From DASRDB01 sp035652815 (lineage in GTDB: Bacteria > Chloroflexota > Ktedonobacteria > Ktedonobacterales > Ktedonobacteraceae), in NCBI GenBank assembly GCA_035652815.1, contig DASRDB010000003.1, forward strand, positions 744,001-808,000: a stretch of 64,000 nucleotides of DNA. Reading direction: 5' to 3'. Below, piece after piece: positions 15,598-23,938 of the stretch (position 1 is the first letter of the stretch; the number at the start of each line of letters is the position of its first letter). Below the pieces are notes generated by a model, which made no database searches, was not told the DNA's origin, and saw nothing but the letters and a program-made list of their open reading frames with translations. The position numbers and the translations under genes are program-made.

Positions 15598-17604
15598 ATG
15601 GCCCAGGAATCTGTAGTACAGCCACTGGCATCATCCAGTCCCGATAAAACCCCGCAGGAAGGACATGGACATCTGCTTGGTCCTATCCTCTGCTGGGCCG
15701 TTGTCTTCGCGGATATCGGCACTTCAGTCTACTATACGCCGGGTATTTTATATAGCACCGTCGGCAGGCTGGCAGGTTTCTTTGTCTTTCTGACAATGAT
15801 CGTTTTTGTCTTGCTCACCCTCAAGTATTCCGAGGTGACACACCGTTTCCCGCAGGGCGGCGGTGTAGTAACAGTCGCGGCGCAGGCTATCAATCACTGG
15901 GTTGGCGCGCTTGGCGGCATGCTCATCCTGGTAGACTACTTTCTCACCTCAGCGATTAGCTGCCTGTCGGGTATTCTCTATTTCAGCGTGGTCTTTCCGC
16001 CGCTCGCCCCTATCGCATTGGAGATAACCATTGGTGTGCTGATATTGCTGGGTATTTTGAACTGGGTCGGCGTCAGCGAGAGCGCGAAGGTCAGCCTGGT
16101 GGGAGCTGTGCTTGCTTTCGGCAGCGACCTGGCGATTCTGTTCACAGTCTTTACTCACATGTCCTTTGGGCAGTTTCTTTCGCTCTTTCCCCTGATGTTT
16201 GCAAGCAGGAAACTGACCATGATTACGCTGTTGACCGGCTTCGCGGGTTCATTCCTGGCCTTCTCCGGTCTGGAGAGCATTTCACAGCTTTCTCCCGTCA
16301 TGAAAACGCCGCGCCGCAAGGTGAGCGCCATCGCGATGACAATCGTGGTGCTTACTATAGGTATCACCAGTCCCGTACTGACAATGCTCTCCACGCTGTT
16401 GCTGCCAGCTAAAATACTGGATGATCCTGTGTTGAATGCCCAGGTTGTCTCGCTGCTCGGCGGGCACTTTGGCAATTTCATCCTGCAAACTGAGGTAGCA
16501 ATTAGCGCAAGCGCGCTGCTGGTCTTCGCCAGCAATACCGCCATCATCGGCTCCTATCACGTCTTCCTGGCGCTCTCGCGCATGGGCTTTTTTCCGGGGT
16601 TCATCCAGAAACGCAACAAATTGCGTGGCACGCCGCATTTCTCGATTATGTTTGCTACCGGCATCCCCATCGCTGTGCTGCTGATGGTACGTGGCAATAT
16701 CAACATTCTCGGTGATATGTACGCCTTCGGCTTGCTTGGCGCATTTACCCTGACCTGTATCGGGTTGGACATTGTGCGCCACCGCGAACGCAAAGCCGCT
16801 CATCAGGTACTTCAACACCGTAAAGACGGGACTACTTCAGCGCCTCAACCCATCTGGGAAGAACAAACGCCACAAGTGGAAGAGAACCTCGCCGAGCATA
16901 AAGAGGAAGCGCAAGTAGAACAGAGAAACGATGCGTTAGTCATCTCTCCTTATAAACCTGACGTCGTTCTCGACGCCTGGCATAACTTCAAATACTATAT
17001 TGGTATCGTGACCACGCTGCTTGTTTTGATTGCCTGGACCACCAACTTGATCGCCAAGCCGCTTGCGACAGCCTTTGGCGGCACTGTCACCTTGATCGGA
17101 CTTGCCATCTCCTTCCTGAATTACAGGCGGCAGAGCCACCTGGAACACGTACCCGTTCCTATCACACATGGCGAAGAACGTATGCCTACCTCGCTGCTCG
17201 CGGTATTGACATCACATAACCCGCGTAATATGGCCATCATCAAAAACGCCATTACATCCGCAAGCCATACAGGCAGGCCGGTAGTTTTCCTCTTCCTCGG
17301 TCAAAGCAAAGGCAGTTCCGAGCCGCGTTTATTCGAGATGCACGACCCTTACTATGATGACGAGGAAGCACAAAAAACCTTCGCTAAAGCGCAGCACCTT
17401 GCGCAGCAGGCAGGCATTTCCTATCGCTTCCTCTACCGCAGCGACGCGCCGGGTATGTTAACACACGAGTGGCAGGTTATTCACCCGCATGATATGATAC
17501 TCCCGGCTGAACAAATTGCTGCCACCGGCGAGATTCAACCAGATCGGGTACGCTACGAGAACACCGATAAGGGTAAGCTGGCCCATCTCGTCAAAAACTG
17601 GTGA
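15598..17604 (+). CDS. APC superfamily permease with C-terminal soluble domain
   Basis: A 668-aa integral membrane transporter. The N-terminal about 410 residues form some 12 hydrophobic segments of the amino acid-polyamine-organocation fold, with the TM1 unwound region FADIGTSVYYTPG and the TM6 region GFAGSFLAFSGLESI. A charged linker (about 415-465) and two further membrane segments (KYYIGIVTTLLVLIAW; ATAFGGTVTLIGLAI) follow. The last 130 residues (SLLAVLTSHNPRNMAIIKNA...) look like a universal-stress-protein-like domain. The substrate is not predictable. I chose the ATG at 15598 because AGGGGAG lies 6 nt upstream. Confidence 0.85.
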   Translation: MAQESVVQPLASSSPDKTPQEGHGHLLGPILCWAVVFADIGTSVYYTPGILYSTVGRLAGFFVFLTMIVFVLLTLKYSEVTHRFPQGGGVVTVAAQAINHWVGALGGMLILVDYFLTSAISCLSGILYFSVVFPPLAPIALEITIGVLILLGILNWVGVSESAKVSLVGAVLAFGSDLAILFTVFTHMSFGQFLSLFPLMFASRKLTMITLLTGFAGSFLAFSGLESISQLSPVMKTPRRKVSAIAMTIVVLTIGITSPVLTMLSTLLLPAKILDDPVLNAQVVSLLGGHFGNFILQTEVAISASALLVFASNTAIIGSYHVFLALSRMGFFPGFIQKRNKLRGTPHFSIMFATGIPIAVLLMVRGNINILGDMYAFGLLGAFTLTCIGLDIVRHRERKAAHQVLQHRKDGTTSAPQPIWEEQTPQVEENLAEHKEEAQVEQRNDALVISPYKPDVVLDAWHNFKYYIGIVTTLLVLIAWTTNLIAKPLATAFGGTVTLIGLAISFLNYRRQSHLEHVPVPITHGEERMPTSLLAVLTSHNPRNMAIIKNAITSASHTGRPVVFLFLGQSKGSSEPRLFEMHDPYYDDEEAQKTFAKAQHLAQQAGISYRFLYRSDAPGMLTHEWQVIHPHDMILPAEQIAATGEIQPDRVRYENTDKGKLAHLVKNW

Positions 17605-17613
17605 TATATCTAA

Positions 17614-17817
17614 TGTAGGGACGCGATTCATCGCGTCCGGCCCGATCACGCACCTCACGAGAGGAACAGAAAAAATGTAGGGACGCGATTCATCGCGTCC
17701 GGCCCGATCACGCACCTCACGAGAGGAACAAAAAAAATGTAGGGACGCGATTCATCGCGTCCGGCCCGACCACGCGCCTCACAGGCCAAGGTGGACGCGA
17801 TGAATCGCGTCCCTACA
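17614..17817. repeat. 62-bp tandem repeat ending in inverted copy, family B
   Basis: Units begin TGTAGGGACGCGATTCATCG at 17614, 17676 and 17738, exactly 62 bp apart. The first two are almost identical; the third diverges after about 35 bp. The block closes with the reverse complement of the unit head (17792-17817), so the outer ends form an inverted repeat. The same head-and-tail palindrome occurs once at 51954-52030. It fills the gap between the permease and thiO genes. Confidence 0.9.
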
Positions 17818-17858
17818 TTTTTTTATCAGCCGCACGATACCTATAAAATGGGAGTTTC

Positions 17859-19001
17859 ATGCAAACCAGCACGAATGTTGCTATTCTCGGCGGCGGCATC
17901 ATAGGCTGCGCCACCGCCTATTTCTTACGCAAACGGGGCATCGAGGTAGCTGTTCTTGACACGGGTGAAATTGGCGCGGAAGCCTCAAGCGCGGCTGCCG
18001 GACTACTGGCCCCACTCGGCTCTCTATCTGGCCCTGGTCCCTTTGCCGATCTGCTGCTCGCCAGCTTCCATATGTTTCCATCATTAGTCCCTGAACTTGA
18101 ACAGGCAACTGGTATAGACCTCGATTATCAGGTAAACGGCGCTTTGCGTGTGGTTCGCAATGCCAAAAATATGCCTCGCCTGCGCAAACGCATGAAAGGC
18201 TGGCAGCCGCTTGGCTTAGAAATGCACTGGCTGAGTGGGCAGGAAGCCCGAAGCCAGGAGCCGCTGCTTGCTCAGGATATCTGCGCGGCCATCTACGCTC
18301 CCCAGGAAGCCCAGATTTCTGCTCCCGCTCTTGTACGCGCCTTTGCCCGGGCAGCCGCTTCCCAGGGAGCTATGCTCTATAGCCACAGCGAAGTGATCGG
18401 CATTCAACACTCTAACAATAAGGCGACAACCCTTACCACTGCCAACGGAGAAACCCTCACCTGCCAGCACCTCGTCATCGCGGCAGGTGCCTGGTCAGCC
18501 CGCCTGCGCGACTGGCTGGGCATCCAACTTCCCATCACTCCCCAACGCGGGCAAATACTCGCTCTAAGCCAGCCCTCGCCACCTATGCATACAATCGTCT
18601 TCGGCGAAGCGGCCTACTGCGCCCCCAAAGGCGACCACACCATCGTCGTTGGCGCCACAAAGGAAGAGGTTGGTTTCGAGAAAACTTTGACGGCAGGCGG
18701 CATCTCCTGGCTGCTCAGCACCGCCATCCGCCTGTTACCCGCCCTCGAAGCCCTCCCCATCGAGCGTATGTGGGTTGGCCTGCGTCCCAAAACCTCGGAT
18801 AACCTACCCATTTTAGGTCCAGCTCCTGGCTGGCAGAACGTCACTATTGCCGCCGGACATGGCAGTGTCGGCGTCCTGCTCAGCCCCATCACGGGCCAGA
18901 GCATCGCCGACCTGATCGCGACGGGAACTACGCCTGAACTGATCCAGCCATTCGCGCTGAACAGAACTTCAAACCTGGCTGAAGAAGACGATGAATGCTG
19001 A
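17859..19001 (+). CDS. FAD-dependent glycine/D-amino acid oxidase, ThiO-like
   Basis: A 380-aa flavoprotein of the DAO family. The dinucleotide-binding motif VAILGGGIIGCATAYFLRKR is at the N-terminus, followed by the ASSAAAGLLAPLG segment typical of glycine oxidase ThiO, the inner FAD strand HLVIAAGAWSARL, and the C-terminal ITIAAGHGSVGVLLSPITG-type motif that closes the flavin site. ThiO makes iminoglycine for thiamine thiazole synthesis, but no other thi gene is nearby, so another amine substrate is possible. GGGAG lies 4 nt before the ATG. Confidence 0.8.
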   Translation: MQTSTNVAILGGGIIGCATAYFLRKRGIEVAVLDTGEIGAEASSAAAGLLAPLGSLSGPGPFADLLLASFHMFPSLVPELEQATGIDLDYQVNGALRVVRNAKNMPRLRKRMKGWQPLGLEMHWLSGQEARSQEPLLAQDICAAIYAPQEAQISAPALVRAFARAAASQGAMLYSHSEVIGIQHSNNKATTLTTANGETLTCQHLVIAAGAWSARLRDWLGIQLPITPQRGQILALSQPSPPMHTIVFGEAAYCAPKGDHTIVVGATKEEVGFEKTLTAGGISWLLSTAIRLLPALEALPIERMWVGLRPKTSDNLPILGPAPGWQNVTIAAGHGSVGVLLSPITGQSIADLIATGTTPELIQPFALNRTSNLAEEDDEC

Positions 19002-19022
19002 CGCATTCGCCTGAATGATTTC

Positions 19023-19084
19023 AAGGCACAACGCGCAAGTGGCATTCTCCCGTGCGGGAGAATGCCACTTGCGCGTTGTGCCTT
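19023..19084. terminator. Perfect 30-bp hairpin after thiO-like gene
   Basis: Two perfectly complementary 30-nt arms (AAGGCACAACGCGCAAGTGG... and its complement) are separated by only 2 nt. The hairpin begins 22 bp after the oxidase stop, and the outer ends are AAGG/CCTT, with a short T-rich run after. It most likely ends the oxidase transcript. The arms are far longer than in a typical intrinsic terminator. Confidence 0.75.
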
Positions 19085-19094
19085 TCTCTCCCCC

Positions 19095-19124
19095 TTGCAC
19101 ATCACCCACTTTTTTGTGTATAAT
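19095..19124 (+). promoter_or_regulatory. azlCD promoter
   Basis: TTGCAC (19095-19100) and a perfect TATAAT (19119-19124) are separated by 18 nt, giving an RNA start near 19131 and a leader of about 155 nt. The leader carries TTAAGCTTAA and two related TTAACTGGTTGG/TTAATTGGCTGG blocks that could be regulatory. I recognise no known riboswitch. Confidence 0.6.
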
Positions 19125-19284
19125 CTTTATAACCACCTAAAATAATTTTGCAGGTTATATAACTGAAACATTGTTAAGCTTAACTGGTTGGTATGCAGTA
19201 ACCTTAATTGGCTGGCAACTTTCGACGAAAAGCCATGTATCATCTCAAAAAAGCGGTAGGTAAGACACAGAAAGGATAATGAAC

Positions 19285-20010
19285 ATGCAACAGGTGAGTA
19301 CACTGAAGGAGCTTGAAGAAAAACAGGTGGTCTTCACGCGCAAGGGCCTGTTGCGTGGCATGCGCCGCACGATTCCACTGGCAATCAGCGGCTTCACCGT
19401 TGGCCTCGTCTTCGGTGTGCTGGCGCGTCAGGCAGGCTTGAATACGCTTGAAGTGTTCTTGATGAGCGCGCTGGTCTTCGCGGGAGCTTCGCAATTCATC
19501 GCGCTCTCCCTATGGGTGCTGGTTCCGTTCCCCGCGCTCACCATCATCTTCACCACTCTGATAGTCAACCTGCGACATATGCTCATGGGCGCGTCCCTAC
19601 GTCCCTGGCTGAGCCAGTTCTCCCGCGCAAAGGTTCTGGCCCTGCTCTACCTCATGGTAGATGAGAGTTGGGCGCTCACCATAGGCGATTTCACAGAGGG
19701 TGGGCGCGACATGGCTTTCCTGCTGGGCAGTGGTCTTGTCATGCTGTTTGCCTGGGTCAGTTCTTCCGTCATTGGACATATCGCCGGTTCAGCTATCACC
19801 AATCCGGCCCAATGGGGCCTGGATTTTGCCTTTACCGCCGTCTTCTTGGCCCTGCTGACGGGCATGTGGAAAGGCAAATCGAATCTCCTGCCCTGGGCGG
19901 TAGCTGCCGTTGTCGCTGTCATATCCTACCGCCTGCTGCCCGGCGCGTGGTATATCGTGCTTGGCGGTCTCGCCGGTAGTGTCACAGGAGCAATCAGCAA
20001 TGCCAAATAG
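19285..20010 (+). CDS. azlC: Branched-chain amino acid exporter large subunit, AzlC family
   Basis: A 241-aa membrane protein with about 6-7 hydrophobic segments. It contains the family signatures RTIPLAISGFTVGLVFGVLA, SALVFAGASQFIALSLW and VNLRHMLMGASLRPWL. AzlC with the small subunit AzlD exports branched-chain amino acids or analogues. The second ATG (19285) is preferred because AAAGGAT lies 8 nt before it, against only 3 nt for the ATG at 19279. It overlaps azlD by 11 bp. Confidence 0.88.
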   Translation: MQQVSTLKELEEKQVVFTRKGLLRGMRRTIPLAISGFTVGLVFGVLARQAGLNTLEVFLMSALVFAGASQFIALSLWVLVPFPALTIIFTTLIVNLRHMLMGASLRPWLSQFSRAKVLALLYLMVDESWALTIGDFTEGGRDMAFLLGSGLVMLFAWVSSSVIGHIAGSAITNPAQWGLDFAFTAVFLALLTGMWKGKSNLLPWAVAAVVAVISYRLLPGAWYIVLGGLAGSVTGAISNAK

Positions 20011-20302
20011 TATTCTCGCGCTGCTTACCATCTTCGGCATGGCGCTCGCCACCTATCTCACGCGCATTAGCGGTTGGTGGCTGATGAGCTACGTGCAGCC
20101 ATCGCCGCGAGTGGAAGCCTGGTTGCGCCAGATACCGGGCGCGGTGCTGGTCGCCATCGTCGCCCCTGCCGTCTTCGCTACTAATGTTGCTCAGACACTG
20201 GCCGCGCTCTGTACCGTTATTGTGGCAATCTATACAAAAAACGTACTCATTTCTATGATTGTAGGTGTGGCCGCCGTATGGCTACTACGTTTGATTATGT
20301 AA
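20000..20302 (+). CDS. azlD: AzlD family branched-chain amino acid transport small subunit
   Basis: A 100-aa membrane protein with 3-4 hydrophobic segments. The opening ILALLTIFGMALATYLTRIS and the IPGAVLVAIVAPAVF motif are typical of AzlD, partner of AzlC in an export complex. The frame is open to 19910, but the ATG at 20000 fits family length and has CACAGGAG upstream within azlC. The 11-bp overlap with azlC shows translational coupling. Confidence 0.87.
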   Translation: MPNSILALLTIFGMALATYLTRISGWWLMSYVQPSPRVEAWLRQIPGAVLVAIVAPAVFATNVAQTLAALCTVIVAIYTKNVLISMIVGVAAVWLLRLIM

Positions 20303-20336
20303 GACATGAAAGATCACCTGGAAAAGGAAGTTTCTC

Positions 20337-20885
20337 TTGAGAAACAATACTGGTACGCTAACGCAAAATTCATCTCTTTCACAAAGGCGAACGGTAAAAT
20401 GGCCTGCCTATGCGGCATGCGCCTGGGCCTTTCTCTTCGCGGCCCTCAGCTTCTTCTGGGCCGCAGGCGGTCGCACAGGCCTGCATCCCCTTGAAAGCCA
20501 GGAAACATCAGATAGCTTTCTCTGGGTTGCAGTTAACCTCGGAGCAGGCATGGCGAAGCTTGTCTTAGGACTGATCGCGCTTGCCTTTGTGCAGCGCCGG
20601 GGTTCTAAAATACCTCACAAACTGCTCCTCGTTGTCACCTGGATAGTGGGTGTGGGCATGGTTCTCTACGGAGGCCTCGGCCTGATATCGGATGTGCTTC
20701 ACGTTACGGGCGTCATCAATGATCCACAAAGCTGGAAATGGTTCTTCCTGTACCTGGTGCTGTGGGATCCCTGGTGGGTTTTGGGAGGAGCATTGTATAT
20801 AGCTACGGCGCTGTTCTCCTCCCGCTATCAAAAGTTCAAGAACAATAGCGACAAAACAAAACAGGTAGCGGCTCAGCAGCCTTAA
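20337..20885 (+). CDS. DUF3995 family membrane protein
   Basis: A 182-aa protein with about four membrane segments. The WAFLFAALSFFWAAGGRTGL opening and DPWWVLGGALYIATAL ending match the DUF3995 family, whose function is unknown. The start appears to be a TTG with AAGGAAG 6 nt upstream; an overlapping frame from 20306 has no family similarity. It follows azlD by 34 bp and may be cotranscribed with it. Its TAA lies within a TTAA that also serves as the stop of the convergent dehydrogenase gene. Confidence 0.75.
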   Translation: MRNNTGTLTQNSSLSQRRTVKWPAYAACAWAFLFAALSFFWAAGGRTGLHPLESQETSDSFLWVAVNLGAGMAKLVLGLIALAFVQRRGSKIPHKLLLVVTWIVGVGMVLYGGLGLISDVLHVTGVINDPQSWKWFFLYLVLWDPWWVLGGALYIATALFSSRYQKFKNNSDKTKQVAAQQP

Positions 20886-21610
20886 GAGCCGTTACCCCCT
20901 CTATCCTGCGGCACAAACCCCACCACCTCCCGCGCATGCTCCAGGTCAAAGTAGCGATTTGGCACATTGGAGACGCCATAAAAGATGTCGAACTTGACAG
21001 CGTCAGCATCCAGGCAATTCTCGACCAGTTGGGCGAAATCGCGCTGGCTCATCCACATGCCGCCTTCGAGGGGGTCATCCTTTGGCGCATCGCGCTTGTT
21101 GATCGCGCCGATACGCAGGCAAATGACTCGCAAGCCATGATGATCTGCATAGTAGCGGCCCAGCGCTTCGCCAAAACATTTGCTTACGCCATACAAGCTA
21201 TCTGGCCTCACCTGCACCAGGTGATCGATCATCACCTGCTCGCCGCGCCGGACACGTTCCGCGAAATCTTTTTTATAGGTGCCAACCGCGTGATTCGAGC
21301 TGGCGAAAATGACCTGTTTCACTGCCGCCTGTCGCGCCGCCTCAAAGACATTGTAAGTGCCAATAATATTATTCTTCAGCACGGCCTCCCAGGGCGAATC
21401 CACTGCTGCACTGGCCGCCAGATGCACAACACTATCCACACCCTCAAAGGCGGATACCAGCGCCTGCAAATCGTCGATATCGGCGACAATCGCCTGCTCA
21501 CCCTCTATCGGCTTATGACTGAGCAGGCGCAGATTATATTTCCCGTCCCATTCCTGACGTAAATGCGAGCCGATCAGCCCATCGGCTCCCGTAATCAGCA
21601 CTGTTTTCAA
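20882..21610 (-). CDS. NAD-dependent epimerase/dehydratase family, uronate dehydrogenase-like
   Basis: A 242-aa extended SDR. It has the Rossmann motif TGADGLIGSHL (7-17), VHLAASAAVDSPWE, the FASSNHAVGTY segment and YGVSKCFGEALGRYY with the catalytic Tyr-Lys pair. The SSNHAVG motif and short length fit uronate dehydrogenases, which oxidise glucuronate or galacturonate to the aldarolactone; this assignment is by pattern only. No other uronate pathway gene is nearby. Convergent with the DUF3995 gene. Confidence 0.72.
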   Translation of the reverse strand: MKTVLITGADGLIGSHLRQEWDGKYNLRLLSHKPIEGEQAIVADIDDLQALVSAFEGVDSVVHLAASAAVDSPWEAVLKNNIIGTYNVFEAARQAAVKQVIFASSNHAVGTYKKDFAERVRRGEQVMIDHLVQVRPDSLYGVSKCFGEALGRYYADHHGLRVICLRIGAINKRDAPKDDPLEGGMWMSQRDFAQLVENCLDADAVKFDIFYGVSNVPNRYFDLEHAREVVGFVPQDRGGNGS

Positions 21611-21709
21611 ATCTTTTGCCCCCCTTCAAAAAGGATGTACACTAAATATACGAATAAGCAGGCGTAGAAAAGCGATGAAATTTTACAACATACCGGAGAA
21701 TCCTTACCC

Positions 21710-21742
21710 CCTGTCATCCTTCGCTGCGCTCAGGATGACAGG
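21710..21742. repeat. Short family A palindrome
   Basis: CCTGTCATCCT and AGGATGACAGG (11-nt arms) flank TCGCTGCGCTC, a minimal half-size version of family A. It lies between the start of the dehydrogenase gene and the end of the MarR fusion gene and could act as a terminator for the latter. Confidence 0.7.
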
Positions 21743-21788
21743 CCTGGAGAGACTCTCTTTCTTGATAAAACTGCATCACTTTTCTGAG

Positions 21789-22886
21789 TTAATCCGCAGT
21801 GATGATGGCGCTGCTGACAGAGCTTGAGACCTGGATATCGTAGTATGGCACACTCGCGTCAAAGTCAGTGCTTTGCAGTCGCACATTGTTACCCATATCA
21901 CCGAAGGTTTGATCGTCGAAAATGAAACTGGAAGCCCAGCCCTTCAAGTGAACGCGAGCGGCGACCCCTGCCGGACGTCGCACGATAATCTCTGACGCGC
22001 CCCCGCTGATCCGTATGGGAACCACTCTGGAAGGCACCGGAAGTTTCAGGCGAATCGTACTCATTCCTCCCTTGATTTCTAACCCGGCAAGGTGGAGTCC
22101 ATCCAGCATTGCATCGACAACCGATGCGCCGCCTTGAATCTCAATCTGCCAGGGTATAGTGCTGTTGAGTTTGACCTCCGCCGCCCGCTTCTCAACGCCC
22201 AGAACCCACAGACGGCGTGGATAGCGAATGCTCACTACCCCCTCTTTTACCTTCACATCAGGCAAAGGCCCCTCGAAACGCGCCTGGTAAAGCAGGTCAT
22301 TTTGCGCGCCCGCCCGCAAGACTAATTTGGAGAGACCAGAGGATACCACGAGCCGACTGCTCTCCCGATATTCCAACGGCGCGGATAAGATTCCACCTTC
22401 ATCAGCAGGTGCCTCACGCAGCCGGACAAGCTCTTTCCGGGACAATTCATTGCCGCGTTTAAGAAATTCCAGCAGAATAGCGAGCTGCTCATCGCTGTAA
22501 TGCGAGACCATTTCAGCCCACTCCTTCTCAAGGGAGCCAAAGATGGTCTTAAGCTCTTGCATCTCGTCCTTGCTTTTTTCGAGCCGGACAATAACTCTTC
22601 GCCCATCATCAGGGTCACGCTCCCGGCGCACAATACCAACTTCCTCCAACCGATTGAGCATCCCTGTAATAGCTCCGGTTGTAAGGCCAGTGAGATCGGC
22701 AAGCTGACCAGCGGTCAATGAGCCACTGCTGTCCAGCAAATCAATCACCTGTATGTCCGTGACCGTCATCCCGCTCTGCGCCGCTGCCGCCCGGAAAAGA
22801 GACGCGCCCAGGCCATGAAACTGCCGGAGTTCTCGCGCAAGCTCCCCTAGAATCTCCCTACGTTTTTCTTGAAAACCACTTGACAA
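21789..22886 (-). CDS. MarR family regulator fused to beta-rich adhesin-like domain
   Basis: A 365-aa protein. Residues 1-150 form a MarR winged helix (SGMTVTDIQVIDLLDSSGSL, LADLTGLTTGAITGMLNRLE, the wing VRRERDPDDGRRVIVRL). Residues about 180-365 are strand-rich and resemble DUF4097/adhesin-like right-handed repeats (IEIQGGASVVDAML, LEIKGGMSTIRLKL, IRISGGASEIIVRR), with no membrane segment. The start is a TTG with GGAG 9 nt upstream. It is divergent from an ABC exporter, and an inverted repeat sits in the shared promoter region. The tail probably senses a ligand or mediates assembly; this is inference. Confidence 0.82.
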   Translation of the reverse strand: MSSGFQEKRREILGELARELRQFHGLGASLFRAAAAQSGMTVTDIQVIDLLDSSGSLTAGQLADLTGLTTGAITGMLNRLEEVGIVRRERDPDDGRRVIVRLEKSKDEMQELKTIFGSLEKEWAEMVSHYSDEQLAILLEFLKRGNELSRKELVRLREAPADEGGILSAPLEYRESSRLVVSSGLSKLVLRAGAQNDLLYQARFEGPLPDVKVKEGVVSIRYPRRLWVLGVEKRAAEVKLNSTIPWQIEIQGGASVVDAMLDGLHLAGLEIKGGMSTIRLKLPVPSRVVPIRISGGASEIIVRRPAGVAARVHLKGWASSFIFDDQTFGDMGNNVRLQSTDFDASVPYYDIQVSSSVSSAIITAD

Positions 22887-22934
22887 GCTATCTTTCTCCG
22901 TGTATGCTATTTTTATCTTAATTACTAAGATAAA
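22880..22934 (+). promoter_or_regulatory. ABC exporter promoter with MarR-type operator
   Basis: TTGACA (22880-22885), a 17-nt spacer and TATGCT (22903-22908) form a good promoter facing the ABC genes. Just downstream, across the expected RNA start, lies a perfect 9-bp inverted repeat, TTTATCTTA-ATTAC-TAAGATAAA (22912-22934). The -35 element overlaps the start codon of the divergent MarR gene. Binding of the MarR fusion protein here would repress the exporter and probably its own gene. Confidence 0.7.
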
Positions 22935-22996
22935 TTCAGAAAATTTTGTTTAATGACTTAGTGAAATCTATTATAGCACAGAAAGGTATCACTGTC

Positions 22997-23938
22997 ATGA
23001 TGATGATTGAAACACGCGGCTTGCGCAAAGCGTTCGGCAGCCACGTGGTACTCAACGGCATCGATCTGAATGTGCCTACCGGGTCAATTTTCGCGCTGCT
23101 CGGCCCGAACGGCGCAGGAAAGACCACAACCGTTCACATTCTTTCCACACTTATTAGCGCTGACGGCGGCGAGGCTCACGTTGCCGGGCACGATGTCGCT
23201 CGCGAACCGAATGCAGTACGAGCAGCCATCGGCGTTACCGGCCAGTTCTCGGCAATCGACAACCTGTTGACCGGAGAAGAGAATCTGCTTCTCATGGCTG
23301 ACCTGCATCACCTGGAACGTTCTGAAGGCAGACGGCGTGCAGCGGAGCTACTTAAGCGCTTTGACCTGGTCGATGCGGCCAAACAGAGACCCAGCACCTA
23401 TTCCGGTGGAATGCGGCGGCGGCTTGACCTTGCAATGACCCTGGTTGGCGACCCGCGTATCATCTTCCTCGACGAGCCAACTACCGGCCTCGACCCGCGC
23501 AGCCGCCATACTATGTGGCAGATCATCCGCGACCTTGTCGCAGGCGGTGTCACCATCTTCCTCACCACCCAGTACCTGGAAGAGGCAGACCAATTAGCTG
23601 ACCGCATCGCTGTGCTTGATAAAGGAAAGCTGGTTGCCGAGGGCACGCCAGACGAACTGAAACGCCGCATTCCTGGCGGTCACATTCGCTTGCAGTTTGC
23701 CGACGCCAGCGCCCTCATGGCAGCCGCCCGGATGCTGGACGAGGCCACACGCGACGAGAACGAGCTGACGCTCCAAATCCCAACCGACGGCAGCGTCCAG
23801 TCGCTGAAAACCGTACTCGACCTGCTTGACCGCGAAGCAATCACGGTGAACGATATATCGCTTCACACTCCCGACCTCGATGACGTTTTCTTCGCCCTCA
23901 CAGGCTATCCTGAAACAGAGAAAGGCGCTGTACGATGA
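22997..23938 (+). CDS. ABC transporter ATP-binding protein, DrrA type
   Basis: A 313-aa ATPase of a drug-export ABC system. Walker A is LLGPNGAGKTTTVH, the Q loop follows in GVTGQFSAIDNLL, the signature is TYSGGMRRRLDLAM, Walker B is IIFLDEPTTGLD, and the H-loop region reads IFLTTQYLEEADQLADRI. The C-terminal extension, with DLDDVFFALTG, is typical of DrrA-like daunorubicin resistance ATPases. The ATG at 22997 has AAAGG 10 nt upstream. It overlaps the permease gene by 4 nt. Confidence 0.92.
   Translation: MMMIETRGLRKAFGSHVVLNGIDLNVPTGSIFALLGPNGAGKTTTVHILSTLISADGGEAHVAGHDVAREPNAVRAAIGVTGQFSAIDNLLTGEENLLLMADLHHLERSEGRRRAAELLKRFDLVDAAKQRPSTYSGGMRRRLDLAMTLVGDPRIIFLDEPTTGLDPRSRHTMWQIIRDLVAGGVTIFLTTQYLEEADQLADRIAVLDKGKLVAEGTPDELKRRIPGGHIRLQFADASALMAAARMLDEATRDENELTLQIPTDGSVQSLKTVLDLLDREAITVNDISLHTPDLDDVFFALTGYPETEKGAVR

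Noticed and set aside
17614..17817. CRISPR array
   Set aside because: Only three units, with the segments between palindromic heads also repeated. No cas genes are nearby.
20882..21610. Missing HldD epimerase for the heptose cluster
   Set aside because: Motifs fit uronate dehydrogenase-like enzymes, and it is not adjacent to the cluster.
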